64,000 nt of DNA, taken from positions 248,001-312,000 of the forward strand of contig JWIH01000020.1 of assembly GCA_000814665.1 (NCBI GenBank), read 5' to 3'. A program made the position numbers and the translations under genes. How positions within the stretch are numbered: position 1 is the first letter of the stretch; each line of letters begins with the position of its first letter. Of this stretch, positions 44,495 to 54,600 are shown one piece after another. This DNA is from Pseudoalteromonas flavipulchra NCIMB 2033 = ATCC BAA-314 (GTDB lineage: Bacteria; Pseudomonadota; Gammaproteobacteria; Enterobacterales; Alteromonadaceae). The notes beneath the pieces are model-generated. The model ran no database searches and was not told where the DNA came from. It saw nothing but the letters and a program-made list of their open reading frames with translations.

Positions 44495-46390
44495 ATGAAA
44501 AATATAATTCTATTTGCTATTGCACTTTTATGCACTAGCTCTGCTAACGCCCAGTTACCTATTGAAAGTTACGCGCAACTCCCTAATATGAGTAAAGTTT
44601 CACTCTCACCCAGTGGTAAGGCCGTTGCGTATTTACAAAATTATGAAGGAAATCTCGTTCTTACTGTTCATGACCTAAAAACGCATAAAAAAAACTATAT
44701 ATTGCAAACTGATAATAAAACGATAGCACTTGGTTGGTATGATTGGGCCAGCGATGACATGCTCTTATTCGGTGCTAATTACACCAAAGTTCAGCGCGGC
44801 GTAAAGTACACATCATCTCGTTTATTTAAATTTGATTTAAAAAACCCTACGGATGAATTGGTTCAAATCAACCGTGCTTATCGCAATGAAATTTCTGCGC
44901 AATTTCAAGATGATGTAATTAGCATACTGCCAGAACAACCAAACAAGATATTGGTACAAACTGACTTTGATATGGCAAACAAGCCGAGCGTTTATATCTT
45001 AGACATAGCTAAAGATAGACGCGAGAAAGTTGTTCGAGCAAGAACGAAAATCTCCAGTTGGATAGCCGATCAACAAGGTAATGTAAGAATAGGTTACGGG
45101 TTTGAAGGGATCCGAGCTTATTATATGCTCTATGATAACAAAACGAAGGATCTAAATGATTTCTACACTTTTCAGGCTCGTGGCCCGGAAGCTATCCATA
45201 TTCTGGGATTTGATAAAGATCCAAATATTATTTACCTCACCGCACTTCATAATGGTAAAAATGCGCTGTTTAAAGCAGACATTACTAAGCGCCCGCTTTT
45301 ACCTCAGCTTATTTTCTCCGATCCAGACTACGATTTTGATGGCAGTATCATTTATTCACACGACGGTAGAGCCATAGGCTTCAGCCATTCCAATCTTGAT
45401 AACTCGAGAGTCTATTGGGACGAAGACCGCAAACTCCTACAACGCTCACTCAAGGCGGCATTACCAAGCTACGACACCGTTGTAATAAGTATGAGTGCGG
45501 ATAATAAAAAATACATTGCGTACGGCGATTCGGACCAAGACTCTGGTACATACCTGATTGGTGACAGAGAAACCAGCTCTTTAGCGGGGTTAGGACGTTT
45601 ATATCCAGATATTACTGGTGACAATTATCTGGGCAAACAAAGGGTATCGTTTAAAGCGCGTGACGGCCTTGAAATTGAGGGTTACTTAACCCTACCTAAA
45701 GCATTCGATGCGGCTGCTCCCACAATCATCTTTCCACACGGTGGACCATACTCTCGCGACTACGCTGGCTTTGATTACTGGTCTGAACTATTGGCAAGCC
45801 GAGGCTTTGTGGTTTTCCAACCTAACTTTAGGGGCTCTTTTGGTTATGGTTTTGACTTCTTTAATGAAGCAAATCAAGGTTGGGGAGGAAAGATGCAAGA
45901 TGACTTACAAGATGCGGCAAACTGGTTGGTTGCAGAAAAGTATGCACTCAAAAATAAAATTTGTATAGGTGGTGCAAGTTACGGCGGCTATGCAGCACTA
46001 ATGGCTGTGGTAAAACATCCTGAAACGTTTCAATGTGCAGCAAGTTTTGCCGGTGTTACAGACTTAGAATCGATAGTCAGTCGTGCGCGCTTTTTCACAA
46101 ACAAAGAGCTTGTTCGTGACCAATTTGGACAAGATACTGATAAACTTGAGGCACAATCTCCTGTTAACTACGCTAAGCAGATTAACCGCCCCGTGTTACT
46201 TATTCATGGTGATGACGATAAAGTCGTGCCTGTGAATCATAGTCGTGACATGGCAGATGAACTTGAAGATCATAACAAGAAGTTCAAATACATAGAGCTC
46301 GAGGATGGGAATCATCATCTGAGTTATCAAGCACATAGAGTGAAGACGCTCACTGAGTTTTTAGCTTTTTTCGAAAAACATCTTAAGTAG
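44495..46390 (+). CDS. S9 family prolyl oligopeptidase-type peptidase, secreted
   Basis: A 631-residue exported serine peptidase. Signal peptide about 1-19 (ends SANAQ). The first 350 residues form a beta-propeller filter, beginning with LPNMSKVSLSPSGKAVAYL. The C-terminal alpha/beta-hydrolase domain has the oxyanion segment FPHGGPYSRDY, nucleophile Ser in GGASYGGYAAL, Asp in LIHGDDDKVVPV and His in EDGNHHLS, so the catalytic triad is complete. It likely degrades short peptides in the periplasm or outside. It is monocistronic with its own terminator. Confidence 0.93.
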   Translation: MKNIILFAIALLCTSSANAQLPIESYAQLPNMSKVSLSPSGKAVAYLQNYEGNLVLTVHDLKTHKKNYILQTDNKTIALGWYDWASDDMLLFGANYTKVQRGVKYTSSRLFKFDLKNPTDELVQINRAYRNEISAQFQDDVISILPEQPNKILVQTDFDMANKPSVYILDIAKDRREKVVRARTKISSWIADQQGNVRIGYGFEGIRAYYMLYDNKTKDLNDFYTFQARGPEAIHILGFDKDPNIIYLTALHNGKNALFKADITKRPLLPQLIFSDPDYDFDGSIIYSHDGRAIGFSHSNLDNSRVYWDEDRKLLQRSLKAALPSYDTVVISMSADNKKYIAYGDSDQDSGTYLIGDRETSSLAGLGRLYPDITGDNYLGKQRVSFKARDGLEIEGYLTLPKAFDAAAPTIIFPHGGPYSRDYAGFDYWSELLASRGFVVFQPNFRGSFGYGFDFFNEANQGWGGKMQDDLQDAANWLVAEKYALKNKICIGGASYGGYAALMAVVKHPETFQCAASFAGVTDLESIVSRARFFTNKELVRDQFGQDTDKLEAQSPVNYAKQINRPVLLIHGDDDKVVPVNHSRDMADELEDHNKKFKYIELEDGNHHLSYQAHRVKTLTEFLAFFEKHLK

Positions 46391-46391
46391 C

Positions 46392-46418
46392 AAAGCGCCG
46401 CAATTAGCGGCGCTTTTT
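46392..46418 (+). terminator. Terminator after the S9 peptidase
   Basis: Stem AAAGCGCCGC/GCGGCGCTTT with a five-base loop and a T run, directly after the stop codon. Confidence 0.88.
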
Positions 46419-46487
46419 ATTGAGAGAGCAACTTCTTCTGTCACAGAGTTGATGTATGATAGAGGGGTAACATAAAGGAGAATTATT

Positions 46488-47432
46488 GTGCAGCTCGTTA
46501 AATTATTCGCCATGGCATTGATGCCTATGCTCAGTGTATTTCAGGCCTCGGCAACGTCGTTTTTAGTCTTTGGTGATATACCTTATACGGAGATAGACAG
46601 AGGCATGCTGATGCCAAATGGTGCTCTGCAGGAAAAGGTAAATGATATACAGCATGATTTTATGGTGCACGTAGGTGATATGAAATCCGGTGCTGAGCCC
46701 TGTACAGATCAACTGCTTAAAGATAATTATGCCCTGATCTCAAATGTGAGTAGCCAACCTTTTATATTCACGCCCGGCGACAATGATTGGACTGACTGTG
46801 ACCGCGAAACTCTGAACCCTAGGTTTGATGAGTTAGAAAGATTGGATTTCATCCGTAAACACTTTGCGGTGCAAATACCTAACCTTCCAAAGTTTAAACG
46901 TCAGCAAACAGTACCTGAAAATCAATCTTGGATAGTGGATGATGTGCAGTTTTTAACTTTGCATGTGCCAGGCACCAACAATGGTCGCAGACAAATCTTA
47001 TTATCCGATAAAAAAGTAGTGCACGAAGAGTCTCATCGTCGTGATGTAGAGAATATTAAGTGGTTGGATAACTTGCTGACGCCAAGCCATAAAGCTGCGG
47101 TGATATTTCTACAAGCTGACCTGTATCAAAAAGAGAAGCACTCAGGACGTTGTGATAAAAACTCAAAAGCTAAATGCGATGGTTATCAGTTATATCGAGA
47201 AGCACTCGCAGAATATGCGGCTCAACTCAGTTATCCGTTGCTGTTGATACATGGAGATACAGGAGAGTTTTGCTTTTCTGAACAGTCAAAGAATTTATGG
47301 CGTCTTAACGCCCCTGGAGACTTTCAATATTTAGATATTGCAAAGGTTAAAGTTAAAGGGGATAAAAAGAAGCCGTTCAAGGTAACACCGCTTCTTTCGC
47401 AAGATAAAATAGCTAAATGCAAGGGGCTGTAA
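46488..47432 (+). CDS. Secreted metallophosphoesterase-like protein
   Basis: A 314-residue exported protein (signal peptide about 1-22, ends FQASA). The order of motifs follows calcineurin-like phosphoesterases: FLVFGDIPYTE, then FMVHVGDMKSG, then FTPGDNDWTDC, and a late LLIHGDTGEF. The usual DxH and GNH[D/E] metal motifs are altered (GDIPY, GDNDW), so activity may differ from the classical enzyme. It starts with GTG after AAAGGAG. It converges on the phoD-like gene. Confidence 0.75.
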   Translation: MQLVKLFAMALMPMLSVFQASATSFLVFGDIPYTEIDRGMLMPNGALQEKVNDIQHDFMVHVGDMKSGAEPCTDQLLKDNYALISNVSSQPFIFTPGDNDWTDCDRETLNPRFDELERLDFIRKHFAVQIPNLPKFKRQQTVPENQSWIVDDVQFLTLHVPGTNNGRRQILLSDKKVVHEESHRRDVENIKWLDNLLTPSHKAAVIFLQADLYQKEKHSGRCDKNSKAKCDGYQLYREALAEYAAQLSYPLLLIHGDTGEFCFSEQSKNLWRLNAPGDFQYLDIAKVKVKGDKKKPFKVTPLLSQDKIAKCKGL

Positions 47433-47440
47433 AGCCCCTT
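47421..47440 (+). terminator. Hairpin overlapping the stop codon
   Basis: Stem AAGGGGCT/AGCCCCTT whose four-base loop GTAA contains the TAA stop of the metallophosphoesterase-like gene. The T tract is weak. Confidence 0.5.
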
Positions 47441-47494
47441 TACACGCTTTTTACGCAGTTTTACAAGATGCGTAGCGCGAATTGCTTGCCGTAC

Positions 47495-49201
47495 CTACAG
47501 TATAAACTCGCGCTGTTTATTATGACTTTCAAACTGCTCTTGCTTAACTGTATTGACAAAATGCCACTCACTTTCCACCTTCTCTTTTGTGAAATTAAGC
47601 GTTAAATAACCACGCTGATGAATATTGGCATATTCAAGATCATCGACTAGTAATTGCAATACCTCAGCGAATTGTAGCGCCTGCTCATCGCCTAATTGCA
47701 AGTAATACTCAAGCCCCGGAGAGCTGACAGAAGCTGTCGCATATTCTTGACCACAAATGACTCCGTTTGCATCGCAGAGCTTACCAGACCACGCGTTGTG
47801 TGTATCTCCTGCAACGACTACTAAATTTTTATTGGCCGCTTTTGCTGTTTGTAAAATTACTTCACGTTCAACCGGGTAGCCGTCCCATGCATCCAAATTA
47901 TAAGGTGCGGTAAACGTGACTCGCGCTTTTTCTTGCTCTGACAACGTTGAGTCACCAGCAAGCATTCTCCCCTTTATTTGAGCAAGCTCTGTTAATTGCG
48001 TCGACATTTGTGCAGAAGGGTTGGCAAGAGACATGAGCAGCTCAGCTGGGATCATCATTTTGGTCATCAATACCTGTTGCCCTAAGACTTGCCATTTCGC
48101 TGCAGATGTCTTTAAGTTATCTGTGAGCCAAGTCAATTGGTTTACGCCTAAAAGCTGTTGCGAAGGCGCAGTGAGATCCGCCTGAAATCTGGCAAAATCC
48201 ACTTGTCCTGTTGTAGGGTCAATATAATCTTGATAGTCGAGTGCTTTAGCGCGGCTCTCGTGACGAGTATCTAGCATATAAAGTGATAACAAGTCGCCAA
48301 ATTCAAATTTACGATAGAGGCTTTCGAGTTGGTCCTTAACCATCGGACGCACAGGCATCCATTCATAGTAAGCTTGCAGCGCAGCAAGTTTGCGGGCAGC
48401 GTACTCCCCTTCTCCCTCGTTATGGTTCTCAGCGCCATCCATGTATGAGTCATTGCATACTTCATGGTCGTCCCATACCGCAATAAATGGCGTACTGGCG
48501 TGGAGAGCTTGCAGACCAAGGTCCGTACGATATTTTGCATAGCGACGACGATAATCATTTAATGAAATAATCTCGTTCGCATTATCTGCATCCAGCCCTC
48601 GCCCCATGGCGTCGGCATTTTCAGTGGCATACCCACCCATACCATATTCGTATATGTAATCACCTAAATGCAACACCGCGTCTAAATCGCTGCGTTTTGC
48701 AGCCTCTGCGTAAACATGAAAGTAACCTGCCGGATAATTTGCACAAGACATGACGGCAAGTTTTACCTGAGTTACATCGTTAACGGGTAAGGTTTTGCAT
48801 TTACCTATGGGTGAATGCGTTTCCTTCGTGACGAAGCGATAAAAGTAGCGGCTATTTGCAGTCAGGCCATTAAGATCTACTTTAACGGTGTAATCGTTTT
48901 TTGCTAATGCGGCCAGCTGGTGGCTTTGTAGTAAGACACCAAAATCTTCAGATTCTGATACTTGTAGAGTGACATCCACACTGTTAGGTGTACCCTCAGG
49001 AGTGACTCGCGTCCATAATATAATGCTATCAGCTAAAGGATCGCCACTCGCGACACCATGGTTAAATGCGACAGCAAAATCGTTGCTTGCAACCGCTTTA
49101 CTATCACTGCTGCCGCAACCTACTAACGAGACGCTAATTGTCGCTGCGCCAACGCCCATTAATGCACTTTTAATAAAATCTCGACGGGTAAAACTTGCCA
49201 T
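47495..49201 (-). CDS. Alkaline phosphatase D (PhoD) family protein, Tat-exported
   Basis: A 568-residue phosphatase/phosphodiesterase. The N-terminus has the twin-arginine motif TRRDFIK (residues 5-11) followed by a hydrophobic stretch and LVGC with Cys29, so it may be a Tat-exported lipoprotein. PhoD motifs are present: GVASGDPLADSIILWTRV, MSCANYPAGYFHVY, LHLGDYIYEYG, WDDHEVCNDSY and VVAGDTHNAW, the Ca/Fe-binding residues of this family. It releases phosphate from phosphomonoesters or diesters in the periplasm. Confidence 0.92.
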   Translation of the reverse strand: MASFTRRDFIKSALMGVGAATISVSLVGCGSSDSKAVASNDFAVAFNHGVASGDPLADSIILWTRVTPEGTPNSVDVTLQVSESEDFGVLLQSHQLAALAKNDYTVKVDLNGLTANSRYFYRFVTKETHSPIGKCKTLPVNDVTQVKLAVMSCANYPAGYFHVYAEAAKRSDLDAVLHLGDYIYEYGMGGYATENADAMGRGLDADNANEIISLNDYRRRYAKYRTDLGLQALHASTPFIAVWDDHEVCNDSYMDGAENHNEGEGEYAARKLAALQAYYEWMPVRPMVKDQLESLYRKFEFGDLLSLYMLDTRHESRAKALDYQDYIDPTTGQVDFARFQADLTAPSQQLLGVNQLTWLTDNLKTSAAKWQVLGQQVLMTKMMIPAELLMSLANPSAQMSTQLTELAQIKGRMLAGDSTLSEQEKARVTFTAPYNLDAWDGYPVEREVILQTAKAANKNLVVVAGDTHNAWSGKLCDANGVICGQEYATASVSSPGLEYYLQLGDEQALQFAEVLQLLVDDLEYANIHQRGYLTLNFTKEKVESEWHFVNTVKQEQFESHNKQREFIL

Positions 49202-49307
49202 TATTATTGTTCCTTAACTGCAAAATGCGCCATATTGGGCGCACTTATCTACTACTTGAAGGAACTAGCTTAGTTAAGCATTATTACAATTTAACGATTG
49301 GTCTTAA

Positions 49308-50231
49308 TTAGTGCGGATTTGGAACAACTCGATTTCTGCCACTGCTTTTGGCCTCTAGTAACATCGTATCTGCACGACGAATAATGCTTTCAACGCCAGA
49401 CTCACCTGCGCCAAATTCTGCAACCCCAAATGAACTGGTAATATCGACCTCTTCACCGACCGCAATTTGAAATGATGCCTGCTCTATCATAATGCGTGCC
49501 CGCTCGGCGACTAAGATTGCCCCCTCTAAGCCGGTATTAGGGAGTACCAGGGCAAATTCCTCTCCACCTAGCCGAGCTATTAAATCCGTGTCTCGTAACA
49601 TGTCAGAGAGTAGCGAGCTCACGTGAACCAGCACTATGTCTCCCGCTTCATGGCCAAATCGCTCGTTGATTACACGGAAATTATCGAGGTCGGTCAGTAT
49701 CACACTAAATGGTGTTCTGTAACGTTCATACAACCTAATTTGACTGTCAATTTTATCGCTTAGCTGCCTACGACTGGCGACGCCCGTTAATGGATCAGTT
49801 TTGGTAATAAAATCAAGCTCTTTACGTAAGTGATCGAGTTCGCTATGTATTGCTTTTGTTGTGGTAATGTTGTCTCCGTAGATAACAAAGGCATCATCTT
49901 GCAGCGAAAAACATCGTAATCTGAAGAACTCACCGCTTAAGGTATCAATTTCAATTTCTGGATAGTCTAATTCACAGCCGTTGCTTAAGCCTAAAAACCA
50001 TTCCGTGAGTTCATCCCCGTCGATTCTGTCATCAAACGTATCGTCTGTTTGGGGGTCGAAAATATTACTCAGTGTGCGTCCTGTTATGTGAGACGAGGGT
50101 TGTCCAATTAGCTTCGCCATTGCTTTATTGCAAAATTCAAGAACCGACTTGTTGCTAACAATAGCAACTGCATCGTCACTTTTATTGAGCACGCCACTCA
50201 GTAGGGATTGTAAACGGTTAGCGTTAGACAT
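49308..50231 (-). CDS. PAS-GGDEF diguanylate cyclase
   Basis: A 307-residue cytoplasmic protein: a PAS domain (about 15-115) with DDAVAIVSNKSVLEFCNKAMAK, then a GGDEF domain (about 140-305). The catalytic motif is GGEEF, the metal site ILTDLDNFRVINERFGHEAGD is intact, and an I-site RDTD stands five residues before GGEEF, so it should be an active, product-inhibited cyclase. It is divergent from the RND pump genes across about 200 bases. Confidence 0.92.
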   Translation of the reverse strand: MSNANRLQSLLSGVLNKSDDAVAIVSNKSVLEFCNKAMAKLIGQPSSHITGRTLSNIFDPQTDDTFDDRIDGDELTEWFLGLSNGCELDYPEIEIDTLSGEFFRLRCFSLQDDAFVIYGDNITTTKAIHSELDHLRKELDFITKTDPLTGVASRRQLSDKIDSQIRLYERYRTPFSVILTDLDNFRVINERFGHEAGDIVLVHVSSLLSDMLRDTDLIARLGGEEFALVLPNTGLEGAILVAERARIMIEQASFQIAVGEEVDITSSFGVAEFGAGESGVESIIRRADTMLLEAKSSGRNRVVPNPH

Positions 50232-50404
50232 AATTCAATTCCGTTAGGCTTTTTGTTATTTTAAATCAATCGGGAAGAATTATCTTAGATCTCGCGCAAA
50301 TCACACGAAAAAGACATTTTGATTTCGTTATCTACATCGATTGATTCTAATTTGGCATCAATTATATTCCATTTCACTTATGTTTAATGCAACAAATGAA
50401 ACGT

Positions 50405-50436
50405 ATAGTTACCTCCATACACAAAGGAGGAACTAT
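50405..50436 (+). promoter_or_regulatory. Hairpin that would hide the ribosome binding site of the RND adaptor
   Basis: ATAGTT-a-CCTCC (50405-50416) can pair with GGAGGAACTAT (50426-50436) across a nine-base loop: 11 pairs with a single bulged A. The second arm is the Shine-Dalgarno itself and the first two bases of the ATG at 50435. Such a fold would block translation until melted or bound by something. Confidence 0.6.
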
Positions 50437-51610
50437 GTTAAAACCAACGCAACTCGCAACGATTATTTCAGCTTTGCTACTGCTAAGTGCATGTGGCGAA
50501 GCTGAGCAGGCAAGCAGTCAAACTCCGCCTCTTCAACCAATTGATGTAGCAGCAACACCGCAAATTAGCATTGCTGATTGGCACACCTATACAACACGCC
50601 TTTCTTCTCCAAACGAAGTCGCACTTCGCGCTCGTGTCACGGGAGTGATCGGCTCGGTAAACTTCAAAGAGGGAGATACGGTGAACCAAGGCGATGTTCT
50701 ATTTGAGCTGGACGATAGAACTTTCTTGGCTGAGGTTGCCAGCCTTGCCGCACAAGTGAAACGTGCCGAAGCTGCCCTTTCGCAAGCAAAAAGTGAGTCA
50801 GCGCGTGCGCTTCGTTTAAGCAAGCAAAAAGCGATTTCAACTGAAGAAGTCGATGCCCGTGTTTCGCTTACCGCACAGCGTGAAGCCGAACTAGATGCGC
50901 TTAGAGCTTCATTTAAAGCAGCTCAGTTAAACTTAGAGTTTAGCAAGATCACAGCACCAATCAGCGGCAAAATTTCATTTGCTGAGGTCACTCAAGGTAA
51001 CACCATTAGAGCAAACGACACTTTGCTTACTACGATAGTCGCAACCGATAAGATGTATGCGTACTTTGATATCGACGAGCGCACTTGGAATAGCCAGTTT
51101 GCATCAGTGACGGAAGGTGAGCCGCTACCTGTGAAATTACAGCTATTGGGCCGTGAGTCACAGCCAGTCATGGGTGAGCTAGACTTTATTGACAACGCCA
51201 TTGATGACCACTCCGGAACCCTAAAAGTACGCGCTTCTTTTGATAATCTCAGTGGACAATTACGACCTGGCTCGTTTGCGCGAGTGAGTCTTTCATCCGG
51301 CGAGCAAAACGATCGAGTATTAATTCCAGACCGCGCAGTGGGTACAGATCTTAAAAATCGTTTTGTTCTTGTCGTCAACGACGCTAATACACTTGAATAT
51401 CGTCTAATCACACTCGGTAATCGCTATGGCGAATTTCGTGCTGTTGAGTCGGGTTTAGCAGCTGGAGAGCGTATCGCGGTGAATGGTCCAGCGCGTGTAG
51501 GCCCAGGTATGCCGATAAGCCCAAACTCCGTGACGCTTACCTTGCCAGATAACATTGCCACAGAAGTGGTTGCGATGACGCCAAGCGATTCTTCACAAGG
51601 ATTAAACTAA
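50435..51610 (+). CDS. RND efflux membrane fusion protein, lipoprotein
   Basis: The periplasmic adaptor of a tripartite pump, 391 residues. A lipoprotein signal ends in LSAC with Cys20. Then come the first half of the lipoyl/barrel-sandwich domain (VTGVIGSVNFKEGDTVNQGD), a helical hairpin (about 100-165), the second half (APISGKISFAEVTQGN), a beta-barrel and the membrane-proximal end. It resembles MexE/BpeE types. I use the ATG at 50435 with AAAGGAGG; an in-frame ATG at 50387 would lengthen the signal peptide. Two bases separate it from the permease gene. Confidence 0.93.
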   Translation: MLKPTQLATIISALLLLSACGEAEQASSQTPPLQPIDVAATPQISIADWHTYTTRLSSPNEVALRARVTGVIGSVNFKEGDTVNQGDVLFELDDRTFLAEVASLAAQVKRAEAALSQAKSESARALRLSKQKAISTEEVDARVSLTAQREAELDALRASFKAAQLNLEFSKITAPISGKISFAEVTQGNTIRANDTLLTTIVATDKMYAYFDIDERTWNSQFASVTEGEPLPVKLQLLGRESQPVMGELDFIDNAIDDHSGTLKVRASFDNLSGQLRPGSFARVSLSSGEQNDRVLIPDRAVGTDLKNRFVLVVNDANTLEYRLITLGNRYGEFRAVESGLAAGERIAVNGPARVGPGMPISPNSVTLTLPDNIATEVVAMTPSDSSQGLN

Positions 51611-51612
51611 TA

Positions 51613-54600
51613 ATGAAATTTTCCCATTTTTTCATTAAGCGCCCTATTTTTGCGGCGATGATGTCGCTTGTGATATTAATCGCAGGGGCCATTTCCCTTT
51701 TTCAGCTTCCCGTGAGTGAGTATCCAGAGGTGGTACCACCGACGGTTGTGGTATCTGCAACATACCCCGGTGCAAACCCAAAAGTCATTGCTGAGACCGT
51801 TGCAACACCACTTGAGCAAGAGATCAATGGTGTTGAGAACATGCTGTATATGTTTTCTCAAGCAACCAGTGATGGTCGCTTAACGCTTACCGTGACTTTT
51901 GCACTTGGTACTGACCTGGACCGTGCCCAAGTTCAAGTACAAAACCGTGTAAATAGCGCTATTCCAAGGTTACCGCAAGAAGTACAACGTTTAGGGGTTG
52001 TGGCTGAGAAGGCGTCACCAGATCTCACTATGGTGGTGCATTTGGTATCGCCAAGTGGCTCGCATGATACAAGCTACCTCTCAAACTATGCCGATATTTA
52101 TGTCAAAGATCAGATAGCGCGCTTGCCGGGAGTTGGTGATGTAAAACTATTCGGCGGCGGTAAATACGCGTTGCGGATATGGCTAAACCCCGAGCAATTG
52201 GCTGAAAGAAACTTAACCGCAAGTGATGTGGTCCGAGCAGTCCAACAACAAAACCGCCAAGTAGCAGCTGGCTCTTTGGGTGCTCAACCCACAACCAATG
52301 AAAATCAATTCCAAATTCTGTTAAACGTTAAAGGCCGTTTGGCAGATACCAGCGAATTTGACAATATTATTGTTAGCGTATCGAGCGATGGCGCGATCAC
52401 TAGACTCAAAGACATTGGCCGAGTTGAGCTTGGACAAGATAACTACGCGTTAAGAGCTTTGCTAGATGGAAACGAAGCGGTGGCAATGCCGATTTTCCAG
52501 CGTCCTGGTTCTAATGCGATAGAGCTGTCAGATCAGGTGCGTGAAACCATGAAAGAGCTATCGACACGTTTTCCTGAAGGGGTTGAATACGATATCGTTT
52601 ACGATCCGACAATCTTTGTTCGCGGCTCAATCGATGCGGTAATTTCGACATTATTAGAAGCCATCGTACTTGTGGTATTAGTCGTTATCTTATTCTTGCA
52701 AACATGGCGCGCTTCGATTATTCCGCTGGTAGCGGTGCCTGTATCGTTAGTTGGTACCTTTGCTGCAATGCAGTGGCTTGGTGTTTCTATCAATACGTTG
52801 TCGTTGTTTGGTTTGGTACTCGCAATCGGTATCGTGGTTGATGATGCCATCGTCGTGGTTGAAAACGTTGAGCGTAATATTGAGAACGGCCTTGCGCCCT
52901 TCGAGGCCACTAAACAAGCTATGTCAGAGGTGACAGGCCCTATTATAGCGATTGCATTGGTGCTTTGTGCGGTGTTTATTCCAACTGCTTTTATTACCGG
53001 CTTGTCAGGCCAGTTTTACAAACAGTTTGCCCTCACGATCACAATTTCGACGCTGATCTCGGCATTTAACTCATTAACATTATCTCCAGCGCTAGCTGCA
53101 CTACTATTAAAGCCGCACGGTGCTAAACCAGACAAACTCACAGTAGTGTTAGATAAATTGTTTGGTCAGTGGCTATTCAAACCGTTTAATCGCTTTTTTG
53201 ATAAGGCAGCTCACGGCTATGTCGGACTGGTAAAAAAACTTATTAGACTGAGCACCATTGTTTTAGTGGTTTATTTAGGGTTAATTTTTGCTACTACTAA
53301 GTTGTTTAGCACCATCCCTGGCGGCTTTATTCCGCAGCAGGACAAACAGTATCTTGTTGCGATTGCCCAACTGCCAGACGCTGCGAGTTTGGATAGAACA
53401 GAAGCCGTTGTACGTGAGATGGAACAAATTGCGCTTCAGACTCCAGGTGTTTTACATTCCGTGTCTTTCCCTGGGCTTTCAGTAAATGGTTTTACAAACA
53501 GCCCAAATAGCGGGATTGTATTTGTTGCCCTAGATAAATTTGAAAATCGTACGTCACCAGAGTTGTATGCGTCGTCAATCGCTGCGCAGCTTAATCAGAA
53601 GTTTGCCATCATAGATGAAGCGTTTGTCGCGGTTTTCCCACCGCCACCAATACAAGGATTAGGCACCACAGGTGGTTTTAAACTGCAAATTGAAGATAGA
53701 GCAAACCTTGGCTTTGAGAAGCTATTCTCTGACTTACAGGCAGTGATCGCAAAAGCGCAGCAGCAACCGGAGCTAATGGGACTGTACTCAAGCTTTAGGA
53801 TCCAAGTACCACAAATGGACATTGATATCGACCGTGAGCAAGCAATGGTACAAGGCGTACCGCTCGAGGAAGTGTTTAATGCATTACAGATCTATTTAGG
53901 TTCAATGTACGTCAATGACTTTAACTTATTTGGTCGCACTTATCAGGTTACCGCTCAGGCTGACGCTAATTTTCGGGCAGATCCTGCGCAAATTTTGTCT
54001 TACAAAGTAAGAAACAACTACGGTCAAATGGTGCCACTTGGCGCGGTACTCAAAGTCACGCCGACAACGGGACCTGATCGCGTTATGCACTATAACGGGT
54101 ATCCTACTGCCGAGTTAAATGGCAGCCCCGCGCCCGGATATTCTTCGGATCAAGCGCAAATGGCAATTGAAGCGGTGCTAAACGAAACGCTTAGCGAAGG
54201 CATGGCATTTGAGTGGACTGAAGTCACCTATCAGCAGATCCTCGCGGGTAATGTGATGGTGTATATCTTCCCACTGGTTGTACTCTTGGTGTTTATGGTT
54301 TTGGCATCGCAATACGAAAGCCTAAAGCTACCATTTGCAATCATCCTCATTGTGCCAATGACCATACTGTCAGCATTGGTTGGGGTGTGGCTAACAGGCG
54401 GCGATAATAATATCTTTACCCAGATTGCTCTTATCGTTTTGGTTGCTTTAGCGTGTAAAAACGCAATCCTAATGGTGGAATTTGCAAAAGAAGAGTACGA
54501 GCAAGGCAAGACTAATTTGGAGTCAATTATTGAGGCATGTAAACTACGTTTACGTCCTATTTTGATGACGTCAATTGCCTTTACCGCAGGGGTTGTACCT

